A stretch of 64,000 bases of DNA from an uncultured Bacilli bacterium (GTDB taxonomy: Bacteria; Bacillota_I; Bacilli_A; RF39; UBA660), in the NCBI GenBank assembly GCA_934096125.1, contig CAKOLB010000003.1, forward strand, positions 66,239 through 130,238. The letters run 5' to 3'. The notes below the pieces were generated by a model. The model saw only the letters and a list, made by a program, of their open reading frames with translations, was not told where the DNA came from and did not search any database. Positions 8,015 to 15,797 of the stretch are shown one piece after another. The position numbers were made by a program, and so were the translations under genes. Each line of letters begins with the position of its first letter. Position 1 is the stretch's first letter.

Positions 8015-9742
8015 TTAAACTTGAGACTCTTCTAATAATTTCCGATGTATTCCTGGTTCAACAATATTAATTGCATTGATAGCACTTTCCAAACTAAATT
8101 TGAAATTTCCTTTAAAAAATGCACTTTCAGCTTTAGCTAAACCGTATTCCACTTCTCTGTTAACAGACTTATAGCGATTACCATAAACAATTGCTGTTTC
8201 AGCCATCTTAGCAGTTTTAATTGTCTCATTAACTGTATTATACACCTTAAGAACCAAATCACGCGCAGTATCAACTCGCAGATTTAAAACTTTTATCGAA
8301 ATTGGACGCTTATCAAGTTCTTTTACAAGCTCATTTATTGCTTGCATAGCTTCACTCATCTCAACATAATATCTTTTTGGAATAATTGGAAGTTTAAAAC
8401 AACGAAATTTTGTTTTAGTTTGGGATAATATTTTTTTAATTTCTTCCAATTGTTCCCGAGCACGTATTTCATCTTCTTTTAAACTACCAAGCGTCTTTAA
8501 AGCACTATTTAACTTTTCCTCAGTTTTGATTAGTTTAGCATTTATAATTTCCATTTCTCTTGCAAGTTTGGAGTATGCCATCAGGCGATTTCTTCCCATA
8601 TCTACAACCTTATCATAGCTAGCCCTGATATTCATGATTTCCCCTTTTATTTCCGGGATAACAGCAACATCTTCATCAGTTAAATCATAGCTATATTTAA
8701 TATCGCCGATTTTTTTATAAAGGTCATTGTTTATTTTTTCAAGTTTTGAAGCCTTGATTAAAATAGTACGAGTTTTTTCTTCATAATTTTTTCTAGAATA
8801 TCTTTCCTTGTCAAAATCATTGTATAGAGAATCAAAATAATCTTGCATTGTTTTCAGTTCAAAAAGGGAGTCTTCGATATTTAAAACATTTAATCTTTGG
8901 AAAATATCTTGAATTTTTTTGTTAGCTTCTTCAACATTGTACTCAATGTTTAAATATTCTAAGTTATAGCCGTCCTTTTTCATTTTCTCAGCGATAGAGA
9001 CTATTTCATTAATCATTTTTGGGATAACTTTTTTTCCGAGTGTAACAATTGGCCTTGACTCTTGAATTATGACTTTTAGATTTTCAATGATATCAGAGAT
9101 TGCTTTGACTATTTTTCCTACTTCCAAATATGCATGTTTTTCCATAGAATTTTCAAAAGCACTAAATAATTTATCTATATTTTCAAATTGCAACTCAATG
9201 GGCACTTTTACGACACTAAAATCTTCTTCATAATCTTTATACGTAGCTAAGATTTCTCGGTACTCCGCTTTTAACTTAGTAATTGTTTCTCTATTTCTTT
9301 CTTCACTCAAAGTAACATCTTTGATTTCTTCTAAAAGAAAGTCAGCTTTAGTTTTTAATGTGTTTAAATCAAAATCAGCTTTGAGAACTAAAGCTTTTAA
9401 TTCTTTGAAATTACGTTCTTGAAAAAGTTGCTCTATATTATTAATTGTGTCTGTGATTTTTGGCATTTCCACATTTTTGATTGTATCAAATCTTTTTCGC
9501 CAGTCAGCAAGTTTGTCTTCCATTTCAGTATTATTTACTAAAGCTTCAACTTTATTAAATTCGGATAACATGCTTGCAGATATAATCAAATTTTTTTCTG
9601 TTTCAATTTTTTCTATTTCTTTTTTTAGTTTTTTCTTTTCTTTATTATTAAGCATATTCAATAACACTATTATGGTTATCACTGTTACCACGTAATAAAG
9701 CACAGCAATTAATAAAAAAGTTGTTTTATCCATATAATCCAT
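8015..9742 (-). CDS. ezrA: Septation ring regulator EzrA
   Basis: EzrA is a membrane-anchored spectrin-like protein that restrains FtsZ ring assembly in Firmicutes. The product has a single N-terminal transmembrane helix (FLLIAVLYYVVTVITIIVLL) with the bulk inside the cell, followed by about 540 residues of helical bundles with heptad repeats. A typical EzrA segment is the N-terminal WRKRFD (the short W-x-x-R/K-F-D motif). The length of 575 residues is close to the family norm. Start ATG 9742 has AAGGTG 8 nt upstream. It ends 14 nt before the desulfurase gene, matching the conserved ezrA-nifZ-thiI order. Confidence 0.9.
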   Translation of the reverse strand: MDYMDKTTFLLIAVLYYVVTVITIIVLLNMLNNKEKKKLKKEIEKIETEKNLIISASMLSEFNKVEALVNNTEMEDKLADWRKRFDTIKNVEMPKITDTINNIEQLFQERNFKELKALVLKADFDLNTLKTKADFLLEEIKDVTLSEERNRETITKLKAEYREILATYKDYEEDFSVVKVPIELQFENIDKLFSAFENSMEKHAYLEVGKIVKAISDIIENLKVIIQESRPIVTLGKKVIPKMINEIVSIAEKMKKDGYNLEYLNIEYNVEEANKKIQDIFQRLNVLNIEDSLFELKTMQDYFDSLYNDFDKERYSRKNYEEKTRTILIKASKLEKINNDLYKKIGDIKYSYDLTDEDVAVIPEIKGEIMNIRASYDKVVDMGRNRLMAYSKLAREMEIINAKLIKTEEKLNSALKTLGSLKEDEIRAREQLEEIKKILSQTKTKFRCFKLPIIPKRYYVEMSEAMQAINELVKELDKRPISIKVLNLRVDTARDLVLKVYNTVNETIKTAKMAETAIVYGNRYKSVNREVEYGLAKAESAFFKGNFKFSLESAINAINIVEPGIHRKLLEESQV

Positions 9743-9836
9743 ATGTAATCACCTTACTTTATAAGTGTACCACAGAAAGAAGAAATTGAAAATGTTTTTA
9801 TAATTTATTTATTTTATTGTAGCAAGTAAAAAAAAC

Positions 9837-9865
9837 TTGAATTTTACAGAGTAATATACTATAAT
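9837..9865 (+). promoter_or_regulatory. Promoter for tRNA-Arg and tRNA-Pro
   Basis: TTGAAT, 17-nt spacer, TATAAT on the plus strand; the first tRNA begins 22 nt past the -10 box. Confidence 0.8.
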
Positions 9866-9886
9866 GAATATGCATTGCGAAATTAT

Positions 9887-9963
9887 GCGCCCATAGCTCA
9901 ACTGGATAGAGCGTTAGACTACGGATCTAAAGGTTGGGAGTTCGACTCTCTCTGGGCGTACCA
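9887..9963 (+). tRNA. tRNA-Arg (ACG)
   Basis: 77 nt including an encoded CCA. Acceptor GCGCCCA pairs with TGGGCGT (one G-U); anticodon arm TTAGA-CTACGGA-TCTAA gives ACG. Confidence 0.95.
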
Positions 9964-9975
9964 TTAATTTTTTAT

Positions 9976-10052
9976 CGGGAAGTAGCACAACTTGGCAGTG
10001 CGTATGGTTTGGGACCATGAGGTTGCAGGTTCAAATCCTGTCTTCCCGACCA
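9976..10052 (+). tRNA. tRNA-Pro (TGG)
   Basis: 77 nt with encoded CCA. Acceptor CGGGAAG / CTTCCCG; anticodon loop TTTGGGA flanked by ATGG/CCAT gives UGG. Confidence 0.95.
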
Positions 10053-10063
10053 GATTGTGTTTT

Positions 10064-10086
10064 AGACGTAAATTACGTCTTTTTTA
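10064..10086 (+). terminator. Intrinsic terminator after tRNA-Pro
   Basis: Inverted repeat AGACGTA / TACGTCT followed by six T. Confidence 0.85.
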
Positions 10087-10201
10087 TTTACTATTTTGCA
10101 ACCTCATAGTCCACAAACGCACTTTAGAAATTACAAAGCAAGAAAAAGAAAAATTGGTAAAGAAAGAAATTATTAAAAAAAATTAAATGGTTCGCCTTCA
10201 T

Positions 10202-10231
10202 TAGACAAAAAATGTAAAATGATAGTATAAA
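10202..10231 (+). promoter_or_regulatory. Promoter of the MvaI/BcnI-like nuclease gene
   Basis: TAGACA, 18-nt spacer, TATAAA. The -10 box ends only 10 nt before the first ATG (10242), so the transcript would be nearly leaderless for that start, or have a ~15-nt leader for the ATG at 10254. Confidence 0.5.
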
Positions 10232-10241
10232 ATAAATAACC

Positions 10242-11042
10242 ATGAAAGAGAAAATGTATAAAAATTTAAAAAGATTAAAAAAGGAATTTTTTGTTATTCA
10301 GTGTCGCAACTGGGTAGCATCACGAGCTGAAGGTTCAGGAGCAGTAGGACTAACTCTCGAAAAACTATTAGGAAAGGAAAACGATACTATAGCTTTGCCA
10401 GATTATTTAGGGATTGAATTAAAAACAAAACTCATTACCAGCTATCCCCAAATTTCCCTATTCTCAATGGCTCTGGATAGTAAACCCTTATTAATGCAAC
10501 ACATATGGGAAAAATATGGTTGGAAGTCTGGAACTGATAAAAAATTTAAAGTGTTTTATGCTACAATTTACGGCCATAGGTATATGAAAACTAAAAGCCG
10601 ATATTGTTATAAATTAATCGTTGACAGGAAAGCAAATGTAGTAAGACTAGGAGTTTGGGACAAACACACCAAAATATTAGACGACTCTATGTCATGGTCT
10701 TTCCAAGAATTAAATCGGCGATTAAATGCCAAGCTGATGTATTTATCAGTGGTACACGCTCAGAAAAACATTGCCAAAGGAAAAGAATTCTTTAAATATT
10801 TAGATATATCTTTCTATAAACTAAGAAATTTTGATATGTTTTTATATTTGATTGAAAAAGGAGAGATATTTGTAAGTATAACATTAAGCTATTTTAAAAA
10901 AGGACCACAAACTGGAAAAATGAACGATAAAGGATCATGTTTCATCATTAATGAAAAATCTTTAACATTATTATTTGAAAAAATCGATGTTGACATAAGC
11001 ACATGTGAAAACGAAGAAGTTGAAGAAACTATTAAAATATAA
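10242..11042 (+). CDS. MvaI/BcnI-family (MutH-like fold) restriction endonuclease homologue, solitary
   Basis: The 266-residue product resembles the MvaI/BcnI group of PD-(D/E)XK nucleases, monomeric enzymes related in fold to MutH. Diagnostic features: RAEGSGAVGLTLEKLLG near residues 28-44, then LPDYLGIELKTK (about 52-63), giving the catalytic D...E-x-K arrangement, then ISLFSMAL. Known relatives cut or nick short DNA sites. No methyltransferase, specificity subunit or mismatch-repair gene is adjacent, and the gene sits alone on the plus strand between two tRNA groups, suggesting acquisition next to a tRNA. Start is uncertain (10242, or 10254 with GAAAGAG just upstream). Target site and biological role cannot be read from sequence. 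Confidence 0.75.
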   Translation: MKEKMYKNLKRLKKEFFVIQCRNWVASRAEGSGAVGLTLEKLLGKENDTIALPDYLGIELKTKLITSYPQISLFSMALDSKPLLMQHIWEKYGWKSGTDKKFKVFYATIYGHRYMKTKSRYCYKLIVDRKANVVRLGVWDKHTKILDDSMSWSFQELNRRLNAKLMYLSVVHAQKNIAKGKEFFKYLDISFYKLRNFDMFLYLIEKGEIFVSITLSYFKKGPQTGKMNDKGSCFIINEKSLTLLFEKIDVDISTCENEEVEETIKI

Positions 11043-11348
11043 AATTATACTCAAGATTGTTCAAAATTTAAATTGAAAATTAAAGATAATATAGCTATAA
11101 TTTAATTTACAAAGCGCATAGCTATACAAATTGCTTAATGCTTTATTTGTAGTTTTACAGAAAATAAGCGATATAACTATTTTATTTAGTCTTAATTCAT
11201 CACCTTAAAATTAACTAAAAAGGGGCAGAAAAAGATTAAAATAATGTATTTTATAACGAATAACTAATAAAAATTACACAAAAATTATTGCAATTCCCTA
11301 AATCCTTTGGTATAATCAAAACTGTCAACGGAAAGTTGATAAGTATAA
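11043..11348 (+). other. AT-rich intergenic stretch without a recognised gene
   Basis: About 300 nt between the nuclease gene and the tRNA-Val cluster. I see no coding frame of note. It ends with a strong tRNA promoter (TTGCAA / TATAAT at 11288-11316). No attachment-site repeat of the tRNA ends was found by eye. Confidence 0.6.
11288..11316 (+). promoter_or_regulatory. Promoter of the five-tRNA operon
   Basis: TTGCAA, 17-nt spacer, TATAAT; 32 nt upstream of tRNA-Val. Confidence 0.85.
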
Positions 11349-11425
11349 GGACGCTTAGCTCAGTTGGTTAGAGCACCTGCCTTACAAGCAGGGGGTCATA
11401 GGTTCGAGTCCCATAGCGTCCACCA
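11349..11425 (+). tRNA. tRNA-Val (TAC)
   Basis: 77 nt with CCA; acceptor GGACGCT / AGCGTCC; anticodon arm CTGCC-TTACAAG-CAGG gives UAC. Confidence 0.96.
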
Positions 11426-11433
11426 TTTATTTT

Positions 11434-11509
11434 GCCGACATAGCGTAACTGGCAGCGCAACTGACTTGTAATCAGTAGGTTGGGAGTTCGACTCTCTCTG
11501 TCGGCACCA
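11434..11509 (+). tRNA. tRNA-Thr (TGT)
   Basis: 76 nt with CCA; acceptor GCCGACA / TGTCGGC; arm ACTGA-CTTGTAA-TCAGT gives UGU. Confidence 0.95.
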
Positions 11510-11516
11510 TTTATTT

Positions 11517-11600
11517 GGGAAGGTAGCGAAGTGGTCAAACGCGGCAGACTGTAAATCTGTTCCTTCGGGTTCAATAGTTCAAATCTATTCCTTCCCACCA
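11517..11600 (+). tRNA. tRNA-Tyr (GTA)
   Basis: 84 nt with CCA and a long variable arm; acceptor GGGAAGG / CCTTCCC; anticodon loop CTGTAAA gives GUA. Confidence 0.95.
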
Positions 11601-11610
11601 TTTTAGGTAT

Positions 11611-11686
11611 TGCCTCGTAGCCAAGTGGTAAGGCATCAGACTTTGACTCTGACATTCCGTAGGTTCGAATCCTGCCGAGGCAGCCA
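11611..11686 (+). tRNA. tRNA-Gln (TTG)
   Basis: 76 nt with GCCA end; acceptor TGCCTCG / CGAGGCA; arm CAGA-CTTTGAC-TCTG gives UUG. Confidence 0.95.
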
Positions 11687-11694
11687 AAGTTAAT

Positions 11695-11770
11695 GGTTCG
11701 TTAGCTCAGTAGGTAGAGCATTTGACTTTTAATCAAAGGGTCTTGGGTTCGACTCCCAAACGAGCCACCA
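11695..11770 (+). tRNA. tRNA-Lys (TTT)
   Basis: 76 nt with CCA; acceptor GGTTCGT / ACGAGCC (one T-G pair); arm TTTGA-CTTTTAA-TCAAA gives UUU. Confidence 0.95.
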
Positions 11771-11783
11771 TTTTTATTAAATT

Positions 11784-11805
11784 AAACTGGAAACAGTTTT
11801 TTTTT
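11784..11805 (+). terminator. Terminator of the tRNA operon
   Basis: Stem AAACTG / CAGTTT with GAAA tetraloop and a run of nine T. Confidence 0.9.
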
Positions 11806-11874
11806 GCTTTTTAATCCATACGAAAAAAGATTAGCATTAAATCAATCCTAATCCAGTACAAAATTTTAAAAGAA

Positions 11875-13278
11875 TCAAACTTCTCCATCTAAACTAAAAC
11901 TTTTTGCATCATTAATTTTAACATTAACAATTTGTCCAATTAAATCCTTGCTACCAGCAACATTAACAAGTTTCATAGTTTCTGTATACCCATAAACTTT
12001 ATTATTATCTTTTTCATTCACGCCTTGAATTAAAACCGGAACACTTTGCCCTAGTAATCTTTTATTGCTCTCAAGTGAATAATTATTAACTAATTCATTA
12101 AGTTTCTTTAATCGTTCCTCTTTAACTTTAAGAGAAATATCATCTTTCATTCTTGCAGCTGCGGTACCCTCACGTGGAGAAAAAATAAAAGTATATGCAC
12201 CATCAAATTTACAATAATTAACAATATCTAAAGTCTTTTGAAAATCTTCATCAGTCTCATTTGGAAAGCCTACAATAATATCAGTTGTAATACTAACATT
12301 TTCAACTTTGCTTTTAATCTTATCAAATAATTGTTTATATTCATCTATAGTATATTTTCTATTCATTTTCTTCAAAATTGCATCACTACCAGATTGAATT
12401 GGCAAATGAACATATGGCATGATATTATCATACTTAGCAATAACATCAATCATATCATCAGTAAAGTTCCAAGGATGTGATGTTACAAATCTAATGCGAG
12501 GGATTCCTATTTCAGCTACTTTTTGAAGTAAAACAGCAAAATCGTATCCTAAATTTAAATCTTTTCCATATGCATTAACATTTTGTCCTAAAAGTGTTAC
12601 TTCCTTAATTCCTTTAGAATACAACTCTTTAACTTCTTCTAAAACATCTCCAATTTTTCTGCTACGTTCGCGCCCACGAGTATACGGTACAATACAATAT
12701 GTACAAAATTTATCACAACCATATATAATGTTTACCCAAGCGCTTATATCGGAATCTCGATTATAACTCACGCCTTCATAAAGAACATCACTATTTGAAT
12801 ATACAACTATATCTTGTTCATGAGAGTTATATGCCTTTTCAATCAATGACGGTAATTCGTTTAAATTATGAGTTCCAATTATAATATCAATGTATTTATG
12901 TCTACTATGAATCTCATCGATTTCTTTAGGTTGCTGCATCAAACATCCAGCTACTATAATTAATAAATCCTTTTTTGTCTTTTTTAAATGCTTACAACGC
13001 CCCAAATATCCAAAAACCTTATCTTTCGCATTTTCACGAATTGCACAAGTATTTAAAACAACTACATCAGCATCTTCAAGATCAAAAACTTCCTTATATC
13101 CAAGCTTTTCTAAATAAAATTTAATTTCTTCAGAATCATGAACATTCATTTGACAACCATAAGTTCTCAAAAAATATTTTTTTCCTTCATAAATTGGTTT
13201 TATATCCAAATTTAATTTTTTATATTTTATTTCTATTTTTTCTCTATTTCCAGCTTGTTCTAAACTTGGTTTTAACAT
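11875..13278 (-). CDS. miaB: tRNA-2-methylthio-N6-isopentenyladenosine synthase MiaB
   Basis: Radical SAM methylthiotransferase acting on A37 of tRNAs that read UNN codons. The N-terminal domain has the three auxiliary-cluster cysteines (TYGCQMN, NTCAIR, AGCLMQ); the radical SAM motif is CDKFCTYCIVPYTRG; a TRAM domain closes the C-terminus (about 400-467). The start is set at ATG 13278 because AGAGGTG is 7 nt upstream; an upstream TTG frame would bury that site. It lies downstream of serS on the same strand but beyond a likely terminator. MiaB needs two Fe-S clusters, tying it to the suf system in this window. Confidence 0.96.
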   Translation of the reverse strand: MLKPSLEQAGNREKIEIKYKKLNLDIKPIYEGKKYFLRTYGCQMNVHDSEEIKFYLEKLGYKEVFDLEDADVVVLNTCAIRENAKDKVFGYLGRCKHLKKTKKDLLIIVAGCLMQQPKEIDEIHSRHKYIDIIIGTHNLNELPSLIEKAYNSHEQDIVVYSNSDVLYEGVSYNRDSDISAWVNIIYGCDKFCTYCIVPYTRGRERSRKIGDVLEEVKELYSKGIKEVTLLGQNVNAYGKDLNLGYDFAVLLQKVAEIGIPRIRFVTSHPWNFTDDMIDVIAKYDNIMPYVHLPIQSGSDAILKKMNRKYTIDEYKQLFDKIKSKVENVSITTDIIVGFPNETDEDFQKTLDIVNYCKFDGAYTFIFSPREGTAAARMKDDISLKVKEERLKKLNELVNNYSLESNKRLLGQSVPVLIQGVNEKDNNKVYGYTETMKLVNVAGSKDLIGQIVNVKINDAKSFSLDGEV

Positions 13279-13343
13279 TGCTACACCTCTTTTCAACTAT
13301 CTATTCTACCATACCTTTAAGTCGCACGAAAGATATTTAATCT

Positions 13344-13370
13344 AAAAACAGAAAAATATTTCTATTTTTC
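13344..13370 (-). terminator. Terminator at the end of serS
   Basis: Minus-strand stem GAAAAATA / TATTTTTC with a GAAA loop, followed by TGTTTTT. It overlaps the last codons of serS. Confidence 0.7.
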
Positions 13371-14651
13371 CGTTGGAACTAATACCTTTTTACCTCCCAT
13401 ATACATTTGAAGCACTTCAGGAATAAGAACAGAACCATCAGCTTGGTAATTATTTTCCAAAACTGCTATAAGTCCTCTTGGAGTTGCAACAACAGTATTA
13501 TTAAGAGTAGTCAAATATTTATTACCATCTTTTGTTTTCATTCTAATACCAAGTCTTCGAGCTTGAGCATCACCTAGTATTGAACAAGAACCTACTTCAT
13601 AATATTTTTTTTGTCTAGGGCTCCATGCTTCTACATCACAAGACTTAACCTTCAAATCTGCTAAATCACCACTACAGCACTCTAAAGTCCTAACAGGAAC
13701 ATTCAAACTTCTAAAAAAATCTACTGTATATTTCCACATATCGTTATACCACTTCATACCATCTTCAGGTTTACACAAGACAACCATTTCTTGTTTTTCA
13801 AATTGATGAACTCGATAAAGCCCTCTTTCTTCAATCCCATGAGCTCCAACTTCTTTACGAAAGCAAGGAGAATAACTAGTCATACTAATAGGTAGCTCAG
13901 CTTCATTTAAAATTTGATTTTTAAACTTTCCAATCATAGAGTGCTCACTTGTTCCAATTAAATATAAATCTTCTCCCTCTATTTTGTACATCATCGCATC
14001 CATTTCTTCAAAAGACATAACTCCGCTTACTACATCACTGCGAATCATAAAAGGAGGCACAGCATAAGTAAATCCTTTTTCAATCATAAAATCTCTTGCA
14101 TAAGCTATCATTGCTTCATGTAAACGAGCAATGTCTCCCATCAAATAGTAAAAACCATTTCCACTTGTTCGGCCTGCACTTTCTTTATCAAGTCCATTTA
14201 AAGCCACACATATATCTGCATGATAAGGAATTTCGTACTCAGGAACAACAGGCTCTCCAAATCGTTCATTTTCTACATTAAAAGTATCATCTTTTCCAAT
14301 AGGAACGCTTTCATCAATTATATTTGGGATAACCATCATTCTAGAATTTATCTCTTTTTCAAGTTTTTCTAAAGACACTTCTAGTTCGTTAACTTTATCA
14401 TTAATTTGTTTAACTAGCATTTTCGCTTCTTCGGCTTTAGAAACTTCTTTCTCTTTCATAAAGATACCAATTTTATCACTATATTCATTTCTTTTAGCTC
14501 TAAGTTCATCAATTTCTGCCTTAATCTTTCGGTAATCAACATCATAATCAAAAACTTCATCAACTAAACAAAGTTTTTCTTCTTGAAACTTTTTCTTTAT
14601 ATTTTCTTTAACTAATTCTTTATTTTCTCTAATTAATTTAATATCTATCAT
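13362..14651 (-). CDS. serS: Seryl-tRNA synthetase
   Basis: Class II synthetase charging tRNA-Ser. Residues ~1-110 form the long antiparallel coiled-coil arm that contacts the tRNA-Ser long variable arm (repeated E/K/L heptads). The catalytic core shows motif 2 CFRKEVGAHG followed by RGLYRVHQFEKQEM, an ECCSGDLADLKV segment, and motif 3 TLNNTVVATPRGL. The length of 429 is standard. It begins 4 nt inside the preceding dipeptidase gene, so both are translated from the T-box-controlled transcript starting near 15756. Confidence 0.97.
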   Translation of the reverse strand: MIDIKLIRENKELVKENIKKKFQEEKLCLVDEVFDYDVDYRKIKAEIDELRAKRNEYSDKIGIFMKEKEVSKAEEAKMLVKQINDKVNELEVSLEKLEKEINSRMMVIPNIIDESVPIGKDDTFNVENERFGEPVVPEYEIPYHADICVALNGLDKESAGRTSGNGFYYLMGDIARLHEAMIAYARDFMIEKGFTYAVPPFMIRSDVVSGVMSFEEMDAMMYKIEGEDLYLIGTSEHSMIGKFKNQILNEAELPISMTSYSPCFRKEVGAHGIEERGLYRVHQFEKQEMVVLCKPEDGMKWYNDMWKYTVDFFRSLNVPVRTLECCSGDLADLKVKSCDVEAWSPRQKKYYEVGSCSILGDAQARRLGIRMKTKDGNKYLTTLNNTVVATPRGLIAVLENNYQADGSVLIPEVLQMYMGGKKVLVPTEK

Positions 14652-15547
14652 TTTATCCTCTCCAATCCATTATTAATTAATATATTTTGCACGCTTTCTT
14701 CATCTAGCACTGAAAGTAACAACTTTTCAAGCATATCCTTCATATCTTTATGATTATAAATGTTTCCCATTTTAGGCACTCCCAGAAGTTCAGGCATAAA
14801 AAGCATATCATCAGAACCAATCATCAAACGATTAACAGGAAAAATACTTTGCAAATGCTTTACATGCTCTAAAAACTTCTCTTCATATCGTTTCTCATTA
14901 GATATAAAAGGCTTATAAAGAACTAAACCTAAATAACCTCCAACTTCCCTCAATTTCTCAATTTGTTCATCTTTTAAATTTCTTTTATTATCACAAATCG
15001 CATAACTATTGGAGTGACTAGCCATCACTTTAACTTCAATTCCTTTATTTTGCATCTCTTTTATTAAATCAATTGCATCATAAAATGTTCTTTCATTCAT
15101 ATGCGATAAGTCAATAATTAAACCAAGCTGTGCAGCTTCTTCTAAAAACTCTCTCCCTAATTTGGTAAGTCCTTTTTCACGTCTTATCCCACTACCATAT
15201 TTATTTTCATTATTCCAAACAAGTAAAATACTTTTTAATCCTATTTTGGCAAGATCACGCAAAGTTTCCTTATCATCAATATAATCACAGCCTTCTATAC
15301 TATAGATAATATTTTTATCATTAAAATACTTTTGACATAAATGCGTGCTAATTTTAAACATCTCTACTACATCTATTTTCTCAATATTTAGCTCAACTTT
15401 CATCTCTTCTTCGCTCATAAAATATAGATTGGCAACAAGAGCTTTCACATCTTTCAACTCTTTTTTTAGCTCTTGAATATAGGAAAAGTCATCTTTTAAG
15501 TAACATTCATACAAGATTGTTAACAAATCATAATGGGCATCAAACAT
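14648..15547 (-). CDS. Membrane-dipeptidase-like metallopeptidase (peptidase family M19)
   Basis: M19 enzymes hydrolyse dipeptides, often with D-residues at the C-terminal side, using a binuclear zinc site. Seen: metal motif MFDAHYDLLT at the N-terminus (H-x-D), the region GLIIDLSHMNERTF, MASHSNSYAICDNKRNL and IGSDDM near the C-terminus, all typical. The start is placed at ATG 15547, preceded by GAAGGTG, rather than at an upstream TTG that lies inside the T-box terminator. There is no signal peptide, so it is probably cytoplasmic. Its pairing with serS under a T-box suggests it liberates serine (or another amino acid) from peptides when charged tRNA falls. Confidence 0.88.
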   Translation of the reverse strand: MFDAHYDLLTILYECYLKDDFSYIQELKKELKDVKALVANLYFMSEEEMKVELNIEKIDVVEMFKISTHLCQKYFNDKNIIYSIEGCDYIDDKETLRDLAKIGLKSILLVWNNENKYGSGIRREKGLTKLGREFLEEAAQLGLIIDLSHMNERTFYDAIDLIKEMQNKGIEVKVMASHSNSYAICDNKRNLKDEQIEKLREVGGYLGLVLYKPFISNEKRYEEKFLEHVKHLQSIFPVNRLMIGSDDMLFMPELLGVPKMGNIYNHKDMKDMLEKLLLSVLDEESVQNILINNGLERIK

Positions 15548-15561
15548 TTTTATCACCTTCA

Positions 15562-15756
15562 AAAAAAGATGTTACCAAGGAGTCAACAAATGACGGTACC
15601 ATCCTTTAAATTTACTCATATTATGATAACGGTTTTTAACCGGAGAAATTCTCAACTCCAAAGATAGATTTCATCACTTCCATTATTCTTTTCCACCACC
15701 CAAGAACTCTCTATAAAATTTCCATAATTACTTATTCTTTTTCTTCGTCTTTACTA
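15562..15756 (-). promoter_or_regulatory. T-box leader, probably serine-specific (specifier UCU)
   Basis: On the minus strand the leader holds the T-box hallmarks in order: AGAGAG near the stem I base, GGGTGGTG, the specifier region GAAATCTATCTTTGGAGT, an apparent stem III, then the T-box core GGATGGTACCGTC and a terminator stem (GATGGTACC / GGTAACATC) ending in seven T at about 15562-15568. By alignment with the usual GAA-NNN-AxCUUUGGAGU arrangement, the specifier is UCU (15666-15668), a Ser codon, which fits serS downstream. An AUC (Ile) reading one register away is the main alternative. Uncharged tRNA would favour antitermination and expression of dipeptidase plus serS. Confidence 0.88.
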
Positions 15757-15758
15757 CT

Positions 15759-15786
15759 AATATATCATTTTTTTTAAAATTTGCAA
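15759..15786 (-). promoter_or_regulatory. Promoter of the T-box / dipeptidase / serS operon
   Basis: Minus strand TTGCAA, 16-nt spacer, TATATT directly upstream of the T-box leader. Confidence 0.75.
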
Positions 15787-15797
15787 CTAAATTCTCT

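Noticed and set aside
9992..10186. Plus-strand frame of 64 codons
   Set aside because: It starts inside tRNA-Pro and runs through its terminator; no ribosome site or family.
11368..11655. Minus-strand frame of 95 codons
   Set aside because: It is antisense to five tRNA genes; the RNA genes are certain and such frames commonly appear opposite tRNA clusters.
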